Shown here one piece after another: positions 1 through 8,744 of a stretch of 51,405 nucleotides of DNA (its first letter is position 1; each line of letters starts with the position of its first letter). The stretch spans positions 778,890-830,294 of the forward strand of contig CP070670.1 of assembly GCA_020351855.1 (NCBI GenBank), in the 5' to 3' direction. A program made the translations under genes and the position numbers. Under the pieces are notes generated by a model. That model was not told where the DNA came from, searched no databases, and saw nothing but the letters and a program-made list of their open reading frames with translations. This stretch comes from Gemmatimonadota bacterium. Lineage in GTDB: Bacteria > Gemmatimonadota > Gemmatimonadetes > Palauibacterales > Palauibacteraceae.

Positions 1-383
1 GGGTGTCGATCGCCTGGTACACGGCGGCGGACGCGGTGCCGGCCGTCAAGGTCATGTTCTCCGGGAACGCCGGAACGGACTATGGCCAGCCGATCCGCGT
101 CGACGAGGGGCAGCCGCTGGGCCGCGTGGACCTTTTGCTGCTGGCCGACGGATCGGCCATCGTCCTGTGGCTGGAGACGACCGCCGCTGGTGCGGCGGTG
201 CTGGCTCGGCGGGTTCGCGCGGACGGGAGCACCTCGCCCGCCGCGACCCTCGGGCTCACCGACGTCGGTCGGTCCAGCGGCTTTCCGCGGATGGTGCGGC
301 GCGGCGCTGAGCTCGTCCTCGCCTGGACCGATCCGGCCGCCGGCACGCTCCGCACGGCCGTGGCCCCGCTGCGCAGCGAATAG
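1..383 (+). CDS. Sialidase/BNR-like beta-propeller protein, C-terminal part (5' end outside window)
   Basis: The reading frame is open from the window edge and stops with TAG at 381-383, so only about 126 C-terminal residues are visible. They form alternating short beta strands with a pattern such as VAWxTA, VKVMFS, YGQPIRVDEG, GRVDLLLLADGS and FPRMVRRG, which resembles the last blades of exo-sialidase-like propellers seen in Acidobacteria and Gemmatimonadota. No catalytic residue can be judged from this piece. The valine codon GTG at position 3 is the first possible start but is probably internal. It converges on the RND pump gene with only an 18-bp gap and no evident hairpin. The fold is an inference from the strand pattern; it could be another beta-propeller class. 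Confidence 0.6.
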   Translation, partial: VSIAWYTAADAVPAVKVMFSGNAGTDYGQPIRVDEGQPLGRVDLLLLADGSAIVLWLETTAAGAAVLARRVRADGSTSPAATLGLTDVGRSSGFPRMVRRGAELVLAWTDPAAGTLRTAVAPLRSE

Positions 384-401
384 CGCTCCTTCGCCTCCGG
401 C

Positions 402-3400
402 CTAGGCGGTCACCAGCTCCGGTTCCGGCCGCGCCTCCGGCTCCTCCAGCTCCCCCGTCCCGCCGTTTTTCCGCTCCCGCGTGGCATCCGATCGGCGGAG
501 GTGGCGCCGCAGGAAGCGCGTGAGGTCGTCCGTCAGCGAGTGCATGACGGGCACCAGCACCAGCGTGAGGAAGGTGGCGAAGGTGAGGCCGGCGATGACC
601 GCGATCGCCATCGGGCCCCACCAGGCCGCCTGCTCCCCGCCCCAGAACACGTTCGGGTCCAGCCGCGTAAACAGGCCTTTGAAGTCGAAGTTGAGGCCGA
701 TCGCTAGCGGCGTGAGACCCATCACCGTGGTGATCGCCGTCAGCATCACGGGCCGGAAGCGGGTGAGCCCGCCGGTCACGAGCGACGCGTGCTCCCCGAG
801 CCCGTCGCGCTTCCTCAGCACGCCGATGTAGTCGACCAGCACGATCGCGTTGTTCACCACCACGCCGGCGAGGCTGATCACGCCCACGCCGGACATGATG
901 ACGCCGAACGGCATCCGGAATACGACCAGGCCGAGCAGCACGCCCACCGTCGACAGCAGCACCGAGCTCAAGATGATCAGCGGCCGGAACACGGAGTCGA
1001 ACTGCGACACCAGGATCAAGGCGATCAGCATCAGAGCCATCAGGAAGGCGCCGAAGAGGAACGCCTCCGACTCTTGCTGGTCCTCCTGCTGCCCCGTGTA
1101 GCTGAGCGTGTAGCCGGGCGGCAGCGAGCTCTCGAAGTCGATCAGCTCGGTTTGCACCTCGGCGAGGACGGCGTTCGCGTTGTAGTTCGATCGCACGTCC
1201 GCCGAGATCGTGGCCACCCGTTCCAGGTCCTTGCGGTTGATGCCGCTGTAGCTCTCGTCGACGCTCCAGTCCGCCACGGAGGAGAGCGGGACCTGCGTCC
1301 CGTCCTCGGCGACCACGGTCAGATCGGCGATCGCATCCAGGTCGCCCCGGTAGCGCTCCGCCAGCCGCACGACGATGTCGTACTCCTCCTCACCGTAGCG
1401 GAACTCGGACACTTCGGTCCCGAGGATCGCGCTCCGGACCGTCGCTCCGATCTCCGCCGTGCTGAGGCCAAACAGCGCCGCCCGCTCCCGGTCTACATCG
1501 ATCCTCAGCTCCGGGCGCGCGTCCGCCAGATCGCTCTCCAGCCCGTCCAGTTTGCGCGCCACGGCTGCGTTGGCGAGCCGTCGGTAGGCGTCGTCCGCGA
1601 GGGCCTGCAGAACGACCTCGTCCGCGCCGGCGATCTCGATGTTGATCGGCGGACCCGTGCCCGGCCCCTCCTGCGGCTTGTCCACCGTGATCTCCGCCCC
1701 GGCGATCCCCTTACCGATCGTGCTCCGCATCAGCTCCAGCGACTCGAAGGAGTCCCGCTCGCGGAGCTGGAAGTCGACGAAGCTGACGGCGATCGTTCCC
1801 TCATCCGACCCACCGCCCCGATTGCCGCTCGCTCCCACGGTCGCCACGACCGACTCGAAGTCTCCCGTTACCGGTAGCGCGGCCAGCTCCTCCTCCACGG
1901 CCCGCACCACGTCGTCTGTAGCCTCGGCCCGCGTGCCCGGCGGCATCTCGACCTGCACGTACACGTTCTGGGGCGGGATATCCTCCGGGAAGAACTCGAT
2001 CCCGGCGTTGAACAACCCGAACAGGAGGACGGAGGCGACGAGCGTCGCCGCCATGCCCCCCATCACCCGGGCCCGGTGGGCGAGCGACCAACGGAGCAGG
2101 CGCTCGTAGCGCCGCAAGGCCGCTGGAAGCACCGTCTCCTGGAACCAGTGGCCCATCCGGCGCAGCGCCCAGTGATGCAGGGCCCACAGCGCCACCAAGG
2201 TCACCGTCAGAGTGACGGCCGCGAACGGCTGGCTCGCGAACGCGATGAGGAAGGCGAGCGCCGCTCCGCCGATCAGCGTCCACTTCGCGGCCGGGGTGAG
2301 ACCCGGTGCCTTCTCCCCGTCCAGCTGCATGAACAGGGAGCACACGGTCGGGTTGACGACCAGCGCCACGAACAGCGACGAGCTGAGCGTGATGATCAGG
2401 GTGAGGGGGAGGTACTTCATGAACTCCCCGATGATGCCCGGCCAGAACGCCATCGGCGCGAACGCGGCCAGCGTGGTTCCGGTCGCCGCCATCACCGGCA
2501 TGGCGACCTCGGCCGTCGCCAGCTTGGCCGCCCGCTTCCGCTCGTGGCCCTGTTCCATGAAGCGGTAGATGTTCTCGACTACCACGATCGCGTTGTCTAC
2601 CAGCATCCCGAGCGCGAGGATGAGGCTGAACAGGACGACCATGTTCATCGAGAAGCCGATCAGCTGCATGATGCTGAAAGAGAGCAGCATGGAGAGCGGG
2701 ATGGCGATGCCGACGAACGACGCGTTCGCAATCCCGAGGACGAAGAGCAGCACGGCTACCACCAGGATGAGGCCGGAGACGATGTTGTTCTCCAGGCTCG
2801 AGACCATCTCCCGGATATCCTCGGACTGGTCCGAGGTGATCTTGACCACCGTGGTGGCGGGGAAGCCGGGCCGGGCCTCCTCGATCGCGCGCTTCACGGC
2901 GTTCGACGTCTCGATGATGTTCTCGCCCGTGCGCTTGACGATCCCGAGCGTCACGACGGGGTTGCCGTCCAACCGCGCGTAGCTGTCGCGGTCCTTGAAG
3001 CCGAACTCGACCTCGGCGATGTCGCGCACGTAGACGGGGCGGTCGCCCGGCGCCCACACGACGATGTCCTCGAGGAGGCGCGTCTCCTCGAACTCGCCGG
3101 GGACGCGGACCAAGTACGCCCGCTCGCCGACGTCGATCGTGCCGCCGGGGATCGTGAGGTTCTCCTCCGCGATCGCCTCGATCACGTCGTCGAACGCCAG
3201 GCCGTAGAACTTGAGCTTGGCCAGGTCCACGTTGACCTGCACCTCGCGGTCCAGCCCGCCCGACAGCGTGACCTCCAGCACGGACGGGATGAGCTCGATC
3301 CGATCCTGCAGGTCTTCCGCCACTTCCTTCAGCCGGCGAAGGCTGTACTCTCCGGCCACGTTCACCTGCATGATCGGGAACTCGGAGAGGTTGAACTCGA

Positions 3401-3962
3401 GGATCATCGGCTCCTCGGCGGCCGCCGGGAGCTCCGGTTTGGCGATGTCCACCTTCTCGCGGACGAGCTGGAGGGCCTCCGTCATGTCCATCCCGGCCGT
3501 GAACTCGATCAGGATGCTCGAGTAGCCCTCGACCGACGTGGAGGTAATCTCCTCGACGTCAGCGATCTCGTTCAGCTCCTCCTCGAGGTGACGGGTGATG
3601 AGCGTCTCGATGTCCTCGGGGGCCACGCCGGCGTAGGAGGTGTTCACCGCCACGTACGGCACGGTGATCTCCGGCATGGACTCCTTGGGGATGCGGAGGT
3701 AGGAGACGAGTCCGCCCAGAACGATGATCGTCGTGAGGACGAGCACGCTCGTCGGATGGTCGACCGCCAGCGAGGTGAGCCAGAACCGCTTGTAGCGTTT
3801 GGCCCCGCGCCGGCGTCTGCGGCGTGCGGACCGCTCCGGGCGCGTCCGGCCCCCGGCTTCGGCCTGACTTCCCGATCCCGCGGGGGCGGATTCGGGCTGC
3901 ACTCCGTTCCCGCCGGCGCTGCTTTCCTCGGCGCCGGCCGGGGTGTCCCTCGGCCCGATCAT
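402..3962 (-). CDS. RND efflux pump inner-membrane permease (AcrB/HAE-like)
   Basis: This 1186-residue protein has the RND layout: a first TM at about residue 65, a large periplasmic loop, a cluster of TM segments from about 385 to 560, a second TM near 650 and loop, and a C-terminal TM cluster from about 990. TM4 reads GMLVDNAIVVVEN (V455-D456-N457) and TM10 reads VVNNAIVLVDY (N1037-N1038). AcrB has Asp-Asp in TM4 and Lys in TM10, so the usual relay is reduced to one acidic residue here, as in several uncharacterised RND groups. The N-terminus has a roughly 55-residue hydrophilic, Gly/Ser/Arg-rich extension ending in an Arg run before TM1. The start ATG overlaps the adaptor's TGA (ATGA), so the two are coupled. 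No outer-membrane TolC partner lies nearby. Substrate is unknown. Confidence 0.95.
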   Translation of the reverse strand: MIGPRDTPAGAEESSAGGNGVQPESAPAGSGSQAEAGGRTRPERSARRRRRRGAKRYKRFWLTSLAVDHPTSVLVLTTIIVLGGLVSYLRIPKESMPEITVPYVAVNTSYAGVAPEDIETLITRHLEEELNEIADVEEITSTSVEGYSSILIEFTAGMDMTEALQLVREKVDIAKPELPAAAEEPMILEFNLSEFPIMQVNVAGEYSLRRLKEVAEDLQDRIELIPSVLEVTLSGGLDREVQVNVDLAKLKFYGLAFDDVIEAIAEENLTIPGGTIDVGERAYLVRVPGEFEETRLLEDIVVWAPGDRPVYVRDIAEVEFGFKDRDSYARLDGNPVVTLGIVKRTGENIIETSNAVKRAIEEARPGFPATTVVKITSDQSEDIREMVSSLENNIVSGLILVVAVLLFVLGIANASFVGIAIPLSMLLSFSIMQLIGFSMNMVVLFSLILALGMLVDNAIVVVENIYRFMEQGHERKRAAKLATAEVAMPVMAATGTTLAAFAPMAFWPGIIGEFMKYLPLTLIITLSSSLFVALVVNPTVCSLFMQLDGEKAPGLTPAAKWTLIGGAALAFLIAFASQPFAAVTLTVTLVALWALHHWALRRMGHWFQETVLPAALRRYERLLRWSLAHRARVMGGMAATLVASVLLFGLFNAGIEFFPEDIPPQNVYVQVEMPPGTRAEATDDVVRAVEEELAALPVTGDFESVVATVGASGNRGGGSDEGTIAVSFVDFQLRERDSFESLELMRSTIGKGIAGAEITVDKPQEGPGTGPPINIEIAGADEVVLQALADDAYRRLANAAVARKLDGLESDLADARPELRIDVDRERAALFGLSTAEIGATVRSAILGTEVSEFRYGEEEYDIVVRLAERYRGDLDAIADLTVVAEDGTQVPLSSVADWSVDESYSGINRKDLERVATISADVRSNYNANAVLAEVQTELIDFESSLPPGYTLSYTGQQEDQQESEAFLFGAFLMALMLIALILVSQFDSVFRPLIILSSVLLSTVGVLLGLVVFRMPFGVIMSGVGVISLAGVVVNNAIVLVDYIGVLRKRDGLGEHASLVTGGLTRFRPVMLTAITTVMGLTPLAIGLNFDFKGLFTRLDPNVFWGGEQAAWWGPMAIAVIAGLTFATFLTLVLVPVMHSLTDDLTRFLRRHLRRSDATRERKNGGTGELEEPEARPEPELVTA

Positions 3963-5056
3963 TCGTCCGCCCGGGCCGATTCCCCGATGAGACGCACCCG
4001 GTCGCCGGGATCGACCTGCTGCTGTCCGCGGATGATCACCCGGTCACCGGGCTCGAGGCCGCTCTCGACCACGATCGAGTTTGAGGCGGTCGGCCCGAGG
4101 ATCGCCCGGCGCGCCTCCGCCTCCAGCTCTCCGTCGACCTCGGTGACGACGAGGATCTGATAGCCGTCCTCAACGCGGAGGAGCGCGTTCTGCGGAACCA
4201 CGAGGACGTCCTCGAGCGCCCGAGTGGGAAGCTCGACGCCCGCCACCATCTGCGGCTTGATCAGGTCGTCCGGATTGTCCAGCAGGATCTCGATCTCGAA
4301 CGTGCGGCTCTTCGGATCTACTGCCGTCGCCACGTACGCGATCTCGCCCTCGAACACGCGGCCGGGATAGAGATCCAGCATGACCATGGCTCTCCCGCCG
4401 ACGCGCACGTCTGCCGCGTAGCGCTCCGGCACGCCCCCCACCACCTTGACTCGCGAGGCATCGATGATCCGGCCGATCTGGGCGCCCGGACCCACCATCT
4501 CTCCGGCATCCACGTACCGGTCGTCGAACACGCCGGCGACCGGAGCCCGGATCGTGGTGCGCTGGAGTCTGGCCCGCAGGGCAACCGCCCGCGCCTCGGC
4601 CGCCTCCGCGTCCGCCTCCGCCGCCACGAACTCCGCCTCCGTGCCGATCCCCTCCTCGCGGAAGAGACGGCCCCGCCGCTCGTAGTTGTCGCGCGCCGCC
4701 TTGGCGGCCGCCTCCGCTTCGGCGACCTGCGCCGCGAGCACGCGGTCGTCGATCTTGGCCAGGGCATGGCCCGCCCGCACCCGCTCGCCCTTCGCAACGA
4801 AAAAGCGCTCGACGACGCCGCTCTCCTCGGCGCTCACCGTGACGTCGTGCAGCGCCTCGACGGCCCCGACCAGGCGCACGGTGGACGCGAAGCCGGACGG
4901 CTGGACCTCGAGCACCTCCACGTTGACGGTGCGGCGATATGCCTCGTCGGCGAGCGGATCCGGGACCGGCTCCTCGGCCACGCCCGCGCCGCACGCGGCC
5001 GCTGACGCGCCGGCGATGCCCAGGGCGACGATCAGCGCCGCCTGCCGTAAGGGCAT
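3959..5056 (-). CDS. RND efflux periplasmic adaptor (membrane fusion protein), lipoprotein
   Basis: This is a 365-residue HlyD/AcrA-type adaptor. After the chosen ATG comes a signal segment (MPLRQAALIVALGIAG) and a lipobox ASAAAC, predicting a lipid anchor. A biotinyl-lipoyl-like half (VSAEESGVVERFFVAKGERVR) leads into a coiled-coil hairpin rich in Ala/Glu/Arg (QVAEAEAAAKAARDNYERRG), then the second lipoyl half, beta-barrel and membrane-proximal domain (VVVESGLEPGDRVIIRGQQQ). An upstream in-frame ATG at 5119 follows an AGGAG very closely and would add 21 hydrophilic residues before the signal peptide, so the inner ATG at 5056, with GGAGG upstream, is preferred. It overlaps the pump gene by 4 bp and follows tetR after about 150 bp. 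It bridges the pump to an outer-membrane channel encoded elsewhere. Confidence 0.92.
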   Translation of the reverse strand: MPLRQAALIVALGIAGASAAACGAGVAEEPVPDPLADEAYRRTVNVEVLEVQPSGFASTVRLVGAVEALHDVTVSAEESGVVERFFVAKGERVRAGHALAKIDDRVLAAQVAEAEAAAKAARDNYERRGRLFREEGIGTEAEFVAAEADAEAAEARAVALRARLQRTTIRAPVAGVFDDRYVDAGEMVGPGAQIGRIIDASRVKVVGGVPERYAADVRVGGRAMVMLDLYPGRVFEGEIAYVATAVDPKSRTFEIEILLDNPDDLIKPQMVAGVELPTRALEDVLVVPQNALLRVEDGYQILVVTEVDGELEAEARRAILGPTASNSIVVESGLEPGDRVIIRGQQQVDPGDRVRLIGESARADE

Positions 5057-5140
5057 CGGTCCCTGCCTCCGTCCGCCTTGTTCTCTGGTGCTACCGGCCA
5101 CTCCCTCTATGCTCGACATGTCTCCTGTTTCCCTTCTCGT

Positions 5141-5184
5141 CCTGATCTTCTATGTCAAGGACGGCCCGCCGCGCCAAGATCAGG
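5141..5184. promoter_or_regulatory. Inverted repeat between tetR and the adaptor gene
   Basis: Two perfect 9-bp arms, CCTGATCTT at 5141-5149 and AAGATCAGG at 5176-5184, flank a 26-bp centre. On the minus strand the centre contains TTGACA (5153-5158), a consensus -35 element, but I see no convincing -10 at the right distance. The repeat could be a regulator site giving the pump genes their own control, or a hairpin that attenuates read-through from tetR. Confidence 0.35.
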
Positions 5185-5203
5185 TGCGCCCGTCTCTTCT
5201 CGA

Positions 5204-5941
5204 TCACCCGGCACTCACCTGCCCCGTTTCCCGCCGCCGTAGATCCAAGTCGCCCGGACGGAGACCTTCTGCGTCACGTGGCCGCAGCCCCTCGCGCAGG
5301 AACTCCCCGAACCGCTCGAACAGCCCCTCGGCCGTGAGGCCTTCCGTGGCCCACTCGTGGCTGCCGGCGCACGTGCACTCGCCCCCGTCCTTGCACCCGC
5401 AGGAGCACTCGCAGGTGACGTTGCAGGCCAGAGACAGCGTCGCCACACCGTGCACCGAGCTCCACAAGTAGAGCGCCACCAGGTCCGGATCCGCCGCCCG
5501 GATCGCACCCGAGGCGATGGCGTCGGCCACGGCCTCGCGGAGGATCCGGCGGCCGCCCTCGCCGGGCAGCGCCTCGATCTCCCTCCGGTCCTCGGGCTGG
5601 ATCGTGAACATGATCTTGAAATACTGCTGGTTCTCGCGGGCGAACCGGAGGTATGCCGCGCCGAGCGCCCGCAGTCGATCGAACCCGCCGCTCGGGAACC
5701 CCTCCACCGCTCGCCACATGTCGCTCTCGAAGCGCCGGAAGCCACGGGCCACCACCCGGTCGACCAGCGCTTGCTTGTTCTCGACGTAATTGTACAGCGC
5801 CGTCGCGCTCAGCCCGACGCGGGCGGCGACAGCCCTCATGGAGAGCGCTTCCAGCCCCTCCTCCGCCAAGATGTCCCGGGCAGCCTCCAGGATCGCCGCC
5901 TCCGTCTCGGCGGCACGCTGCGGGTCTGCGACTTTCGGCAT
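5204..5941 (-). CDS. TetR-family transcriptional regulator with a C-terminal cysteine cluster
   Basis: The 245-residue protein starts at the ATG preceded by GAGG (5 bp spacing); the longer frame begins with TTG at 6004 and is unlikely. Residues about 10-57 are the TetR helix-turn-helix (ILEAARDILAEEGLEALSMR, VAARVGLSATALYNYVENK). The remainder resembles the WHG-type TetR C-terminal domain (LYLWSSVHGVATL, here with the WSSVHG variant). Just after that helix is a segment with seven cysteines in CxC pairs (C173, C177, C179, C181, C183, C189, C191) and H195, which is not a normal part of the family. It lies directly upstream of the adaptor and pump genes in the same direction and is probably their local repressor. 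The palindrome in its promoter implies autoregulation. Metal, metalloid or thiol-reactive ligand sensing is an inference. Confidence 0.93.
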   Translation of the reverse strand: MPKVADPQRAAETEAAILEAARDILAEEGLEALSMRAVAARVGLSATALYNYVENKQALVDRVVARGFRRFESDMWRAVEGFPSGGFDRLRALGAAYLRFARENQQYFKIMFTIQPEDRREIEALPGEGGRRILREAVADAIASGAIRAADPDLVALYLWSSVHGVATLSLACNVTCECSCGCKDGGECTCAGSHEWATEGLTAEGLFERFGEFLREGLRPRDAEGLRPGDLDLRRRETGQVSAG

Positions 5942-6063
5942 CAAGCCCTCGTCAGCTTTCGGACGCTCCCCTGGGCCATCGCTGGGGTGCGGCCTCGATA
6001 TCAACCATTACGGAAGCCGGCTGCGCTGGGTTTCCGCGCGCCCGGGACCGTCAAGCGTTCCTA

Positions 6064-6092
6064 AGTTAACAGCGTTAAGTTAACGCTGTCAA
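6064..6092 (-). promoter_or_regulatory. tetR promoter with a 27-bp operator palindrome
   Basis: On the minus strand TTGACA (6087-6092) and TTAACT (6064-6069) are separated by exactly 17 bp. The whole interval is an inverted repeat: TTAACAGCGTTAA at 6066-6078 and TTAACGCTGTCAA at 6080-6092 pair at 12 of 13 positions around one central base. Repressor binding here would cover both promoter elements, as is typical of self-repressing TetR regulators. Transcription would begin near 6057, giving a leader of roughly 115 nt before the chosen tetR start. Confidence 0.75.
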
Positions 6093-6168
6093 GGTAAGGA
6101 CTCAACGGGCGCCCGAAGGCTGCACTGGAGGCGATGGGGTGGATGCTCTCGGAGCGTTTTACGGACGA

Positions 6169-7140
6169 TCAGGACGCTCGGAGGGCCCGTGTGGCTGTGC
6201 CGAGGTGTCGTGCCGCTTCGGGGCCGCTCAGCGCATCCCTCGTGGCCTGGTAGCCCTCATCCACCAGGTAGTCGTTGAAGTCGAAGTCGAAAGCGGGGAT
6301 GTGGCCGGCCGCCGGTCGGACGATCGTGAGCGGGGGTCCCGACCAGCTCTCCAGGACCGCGCGACGACGGGCGCCGGACACGATCCCGAACACCCGCTCG
6401 TTGATCGCCAGCATGCCCTCGTCGATCAGGTCCGCCGGATCCTCTCCCACGCCCTCCGTAGTGGCGTCGATGGCCAGGATCCAGGTGGCGCCGAGGACCG
6501 CCGCCCGTCGCAGGGCGAAGGTATCCAGGATGCCGCCGTCCACGTAGAAGGACCCGTCGATCTCGACGGGAGCGTAAAAGGTCGGCACGGCGGAGGAGGC
6601 CCAGACGGCGTCCAGAAGGTCGGCTGTCGGGTCCACCTCTTCCCCGCCGACGGGGCTCCCGAACCAGCGCATCTCGCCGGTCCCGAGGTTCACCGCGTTG
6701 ACCTGAAGCGGGACGACGAGGTCCTGAAAGCTCCGGACCGGGATCAGCCCTTCCATGTAACGGCGCAGCACCTCGCCCCGGAACAGCGCCGGACGGCGCA
6801 CACCGTTCAGGAGAAGCACGCGCCGGTCGAGCGCCGCGATCTCCTTCCTGACCACCGAGCGCGCCGCCTGCTCGACCTGATCCCAGTCGGCGCCCGCAGC
6901 GGCGGCCGTTCCGACCAGAGCGCCGATGCTCGTCCCGACGATGACGTCGGGGCGGATTCCCTCCTCGAGCAGTGCCCGCCACGCTCCGACGTGCACGAGC
7001 CCGCGAAGCCCCCCACCGCTCAGCACCAGGATGACCCGACGCTCCTCCTGCGTCCCTTCAGCCCCGGCCCTGGGCCGCCGCCAACCCTCCGCGGCACGCC
7101 GTCCGAAGTGGCGCAGGCGGGCAAGCAGGCTGCTCGTCAT
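6169..7140 (-). CDS. Patatin-like phospholipase
   Basis: This is a 323-residue patatin-family serine acylhydrolase. The oxyanion loop SGGGLRG is at residues 41-47, the nucleophile elbow GTSIG has Ser71, and the catalytic dyad Asp is D201 in VDGG. There is no signal peptide, so it is probably cytoplasmic or membrane-associated; the first 35 residues are basic and hydrophilic. The ATG overlaps the hyuB stop (ATGA), which places it as the last gene of a hyuA-hyuB-patatin transcript and argues against a start 13 codons upstream. Family members hydrolyse phospholipid or other acyl esters; the substrate here cannot be read from the sequence. Its coupling to hydantoinase genes is unexplained. Confidence 0.92.
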   Translation of the reverse strand: MTSSLLARLRHFGRRAAEGWRRPRAGAEGTQEERRVILVLSGGGLRGLVHVGAWRALLEEGIRPDVIVGTSIGALVGTAAAAGADWDQVEQAARSVVRKEIAALDRRVLLLNGVRRPALFRGEVLRRYMEGLIPVRSFQDLVVPLQVNAVNLGTGEMRWFGSPVGGEEVDPTADLLDAVWASSAVPTFYAPVEIDGSFYVDGGILDTFALRRAAVLGATWILAIDATTEGVGEDPADLIDEGMLAINERVFGIVSGARRRAVLESWSGPPLTIVRPAAGHIPAFDFDFNDYLVDEGYQATRDALSGPEAARHLGTATRALRAS

Positions 7141-8744
7141 CCCGTTGCCTCCCGGCTCTCCGGGTCCGGCCGTCCCCAACCGCCCCCACCCGGCGTCTGC
7201 ACGCTGAGCACGTCACCGGCCTCCATGTCGAAGCAGATCTTCCCGGGAAGCGGTTCCTCCCGATCACCGCGCATGAGGACATTTCGCCCTGGCTGTCCGG
7301 GTGCCCCACCCTCCAGACCGTACGGTGCGAGCCGCCGGCGATCCGACAGGATGCAGGCCCTCGCCGCCTCCAGCACCTCCAGGTCCCGGCGAATCCCGTC
7401 CCCACCCCACCACTCGCCCTCTCCTCCCGAGCCTCGCCGGATCTCGTACCGGCACACGCGTAGTGGATACGCGTACTCCAGGGCCTCGACCGGTGTGTTG
7501 AGGGTGTTCGTCATGTGCGTGTGGGTGGCCCGCGCACCCTCCATCCCCCGACCAGCGCCGGCCCCTCCCGCGATCGTCTCGTAGTACGCGTACGCGCGGC
7601 GCCTGGCTGAATCCCATCCGCCCACGGTCACGTTGTTCATGGTTCCCTGGCTGGCGGCAGGCACGCGGCCCGGCAGGGCCTGCGCGAGAGCGCCGAGCAG
7701 GACATCCGTGATGCGCTGCGACGTCTCGACGTTGCCCGCGGCCACGGCGGCGGGCGGCCTCGGGTTGACGACCGTCCCCTCGGGCGCCCTTACCCGAATC
7801 GGGCGCAGGACGCCGCCGTTCGACGGCACATCGCCCCCCAACAGGGACCGAAAGACGTAGTAGGTCGCCGATACGGCCACGGCATAGGGCGCGTTGACGC
7901 TGCTCGGCCGTTGCGGGCTCGACCCGGTGAAGTCGATTTCCGCCTCGTCGCCGCGGATCCGTACGGTCGCGGCGATCGGCACGGCCTCCGTGCTCGTGCC
8001 GTCGTCGTCCAGGGCGTCCTCGAAACGGTAGTCGCCGTCGGGCACCGAGCGCAGAAAGTCCCGCGTCATCCGCTCCGAGTAGTCGGCCAGCGCCTCCATG
8101 TAGCCCAGCAGCTCCTCGGACCCGTAGCGATCGCCCATCGCGGACAGCCGCAGCTGTCCGCGTCGTATGGATGCGAGCTGCGCCCGCAGATCCCCCTCGC
8201 GCTCCTCGGGCGTGCGCACGCTCGCCAGAATGTGATCCAGCAGGCTCTGCTGCAGGACTCCGCCCTGCACGAGAAGGCGAGGCGGGATCACCACGCCTTC
8301 CTCCCACACCTCGCGCGCCAGCCCCATCGACCCGGGCGTCTCGCCCCCGACGTCGGCGTGGTGCGCCCGGTTGGCCACGAAACCAAGCCGGCTGCCGGGG
8401 CCTGCCTTCCCCGCAGGGACGAACACCGGAGCGACCACCGTGATATCGGGCAGATGCGAGCCGCCCCGGTACGGATCGTTCAGGATCGCGACATCGCCCG
8501 GCCCGAGATCCAGCGCCTCCGTGCAGCTCGCCACCGAGAGCGGCATCGCGCCCAGGTGAACCGGGATGTGAGCGGCCAAGGCCGCCATCTCGGCGTGCGG
8601 ATCGAACAGCGCGCAGGAGTAGTCCCGCCTCTCCTTGATGTTGGGCGAGAACGACGAGCGGCACAGGACCGCTCCCATCTCCTCCGCCACCGATGCGAGA
8701 AGGTGACGGTACACCTCGAGCCGAACCGGATCGGCTGCCGTCAT
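7137..8744 (-). CDS. hyuB: N-methylhydantoinase B / 5-oxoprolinase beta-type subunit
   Basis: The 535-residue product matches the HyuB family along its length: VRLEVYRHLLASVAEEMG at the start, LCRSSFSPNIKERRDYSCAL, GDVAILNDPYRGGSHLPDIT, VANRAHHADVGGETPGSM, ETSQRITDVLLGALAQ and the C-terminal GGGGWGRPD. Together with HyuA it forms the ATP-dependent enzyme that opens cyclic imides or lactams (hydantoins, 5-oxoproline or related compounds). The start ATG overlaps the hyuA TGA. The same frame stays open upstream to 9749, but that stretch is antisense to hyuA and has no family features. The specific substrate is uncertain, and acetone-carboxylase-like activity cannot be excluded from sequence alone. 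Confidence 0.93.
   Translation of the reverse strand: MTAADPVRLEVYRHLLASVAEEMGAVLCRSSFSPNIKERRDYSCALFDPHAEMAALAAHIPVHLGAMPLSVASCTEALDLGPGDVAILNDPYRGGSHLPDITVVAPVFVPAGKAGPGSRLGFVANRAHHADVGGETPGSMGLAREVWEEGVVIPPRLLVQGGVLQQSLLDHILASVRTPEEREGDLRAQLASIRRGQLRLSAMGDRYGSEELLGYMEALADYSERMTRDFLRSVPDGDYRFEDALDDDGTSTEAVPIAATVRIRGDEAEIDFTGSSPQRPSSVNAPYAVAVSATYYVFRSLLGGDVPSNGGVLRPIRVRAPEGTVVNPRPPAAVAAGNVETSQRITDVLLGALAQALPGRVPAASQGTMNNVTVGGWDSARRRAYAYYETIAGGAGAGRGMEGARATHTHMTNTLNTPVEALEYAYPLRVCRYEIRRGSGGEGEWWGGDGIRRDLEVLEAARACILSDRRRLAPYGLEGGAPGQPGRNVLMRGDREEPLPGKICFDMEAGDVLSVQTPGGGGWGRPDPESREATG

Noticed and set aside
2076..4160. 694-codon plus-strand open frame opposite the RND pump and adaptor genes
   Set aside because: It is antisense to clear RND and adaptor coding sequence and has biased His/Arg/Asp composition typical of a GC-rich shadow frame.
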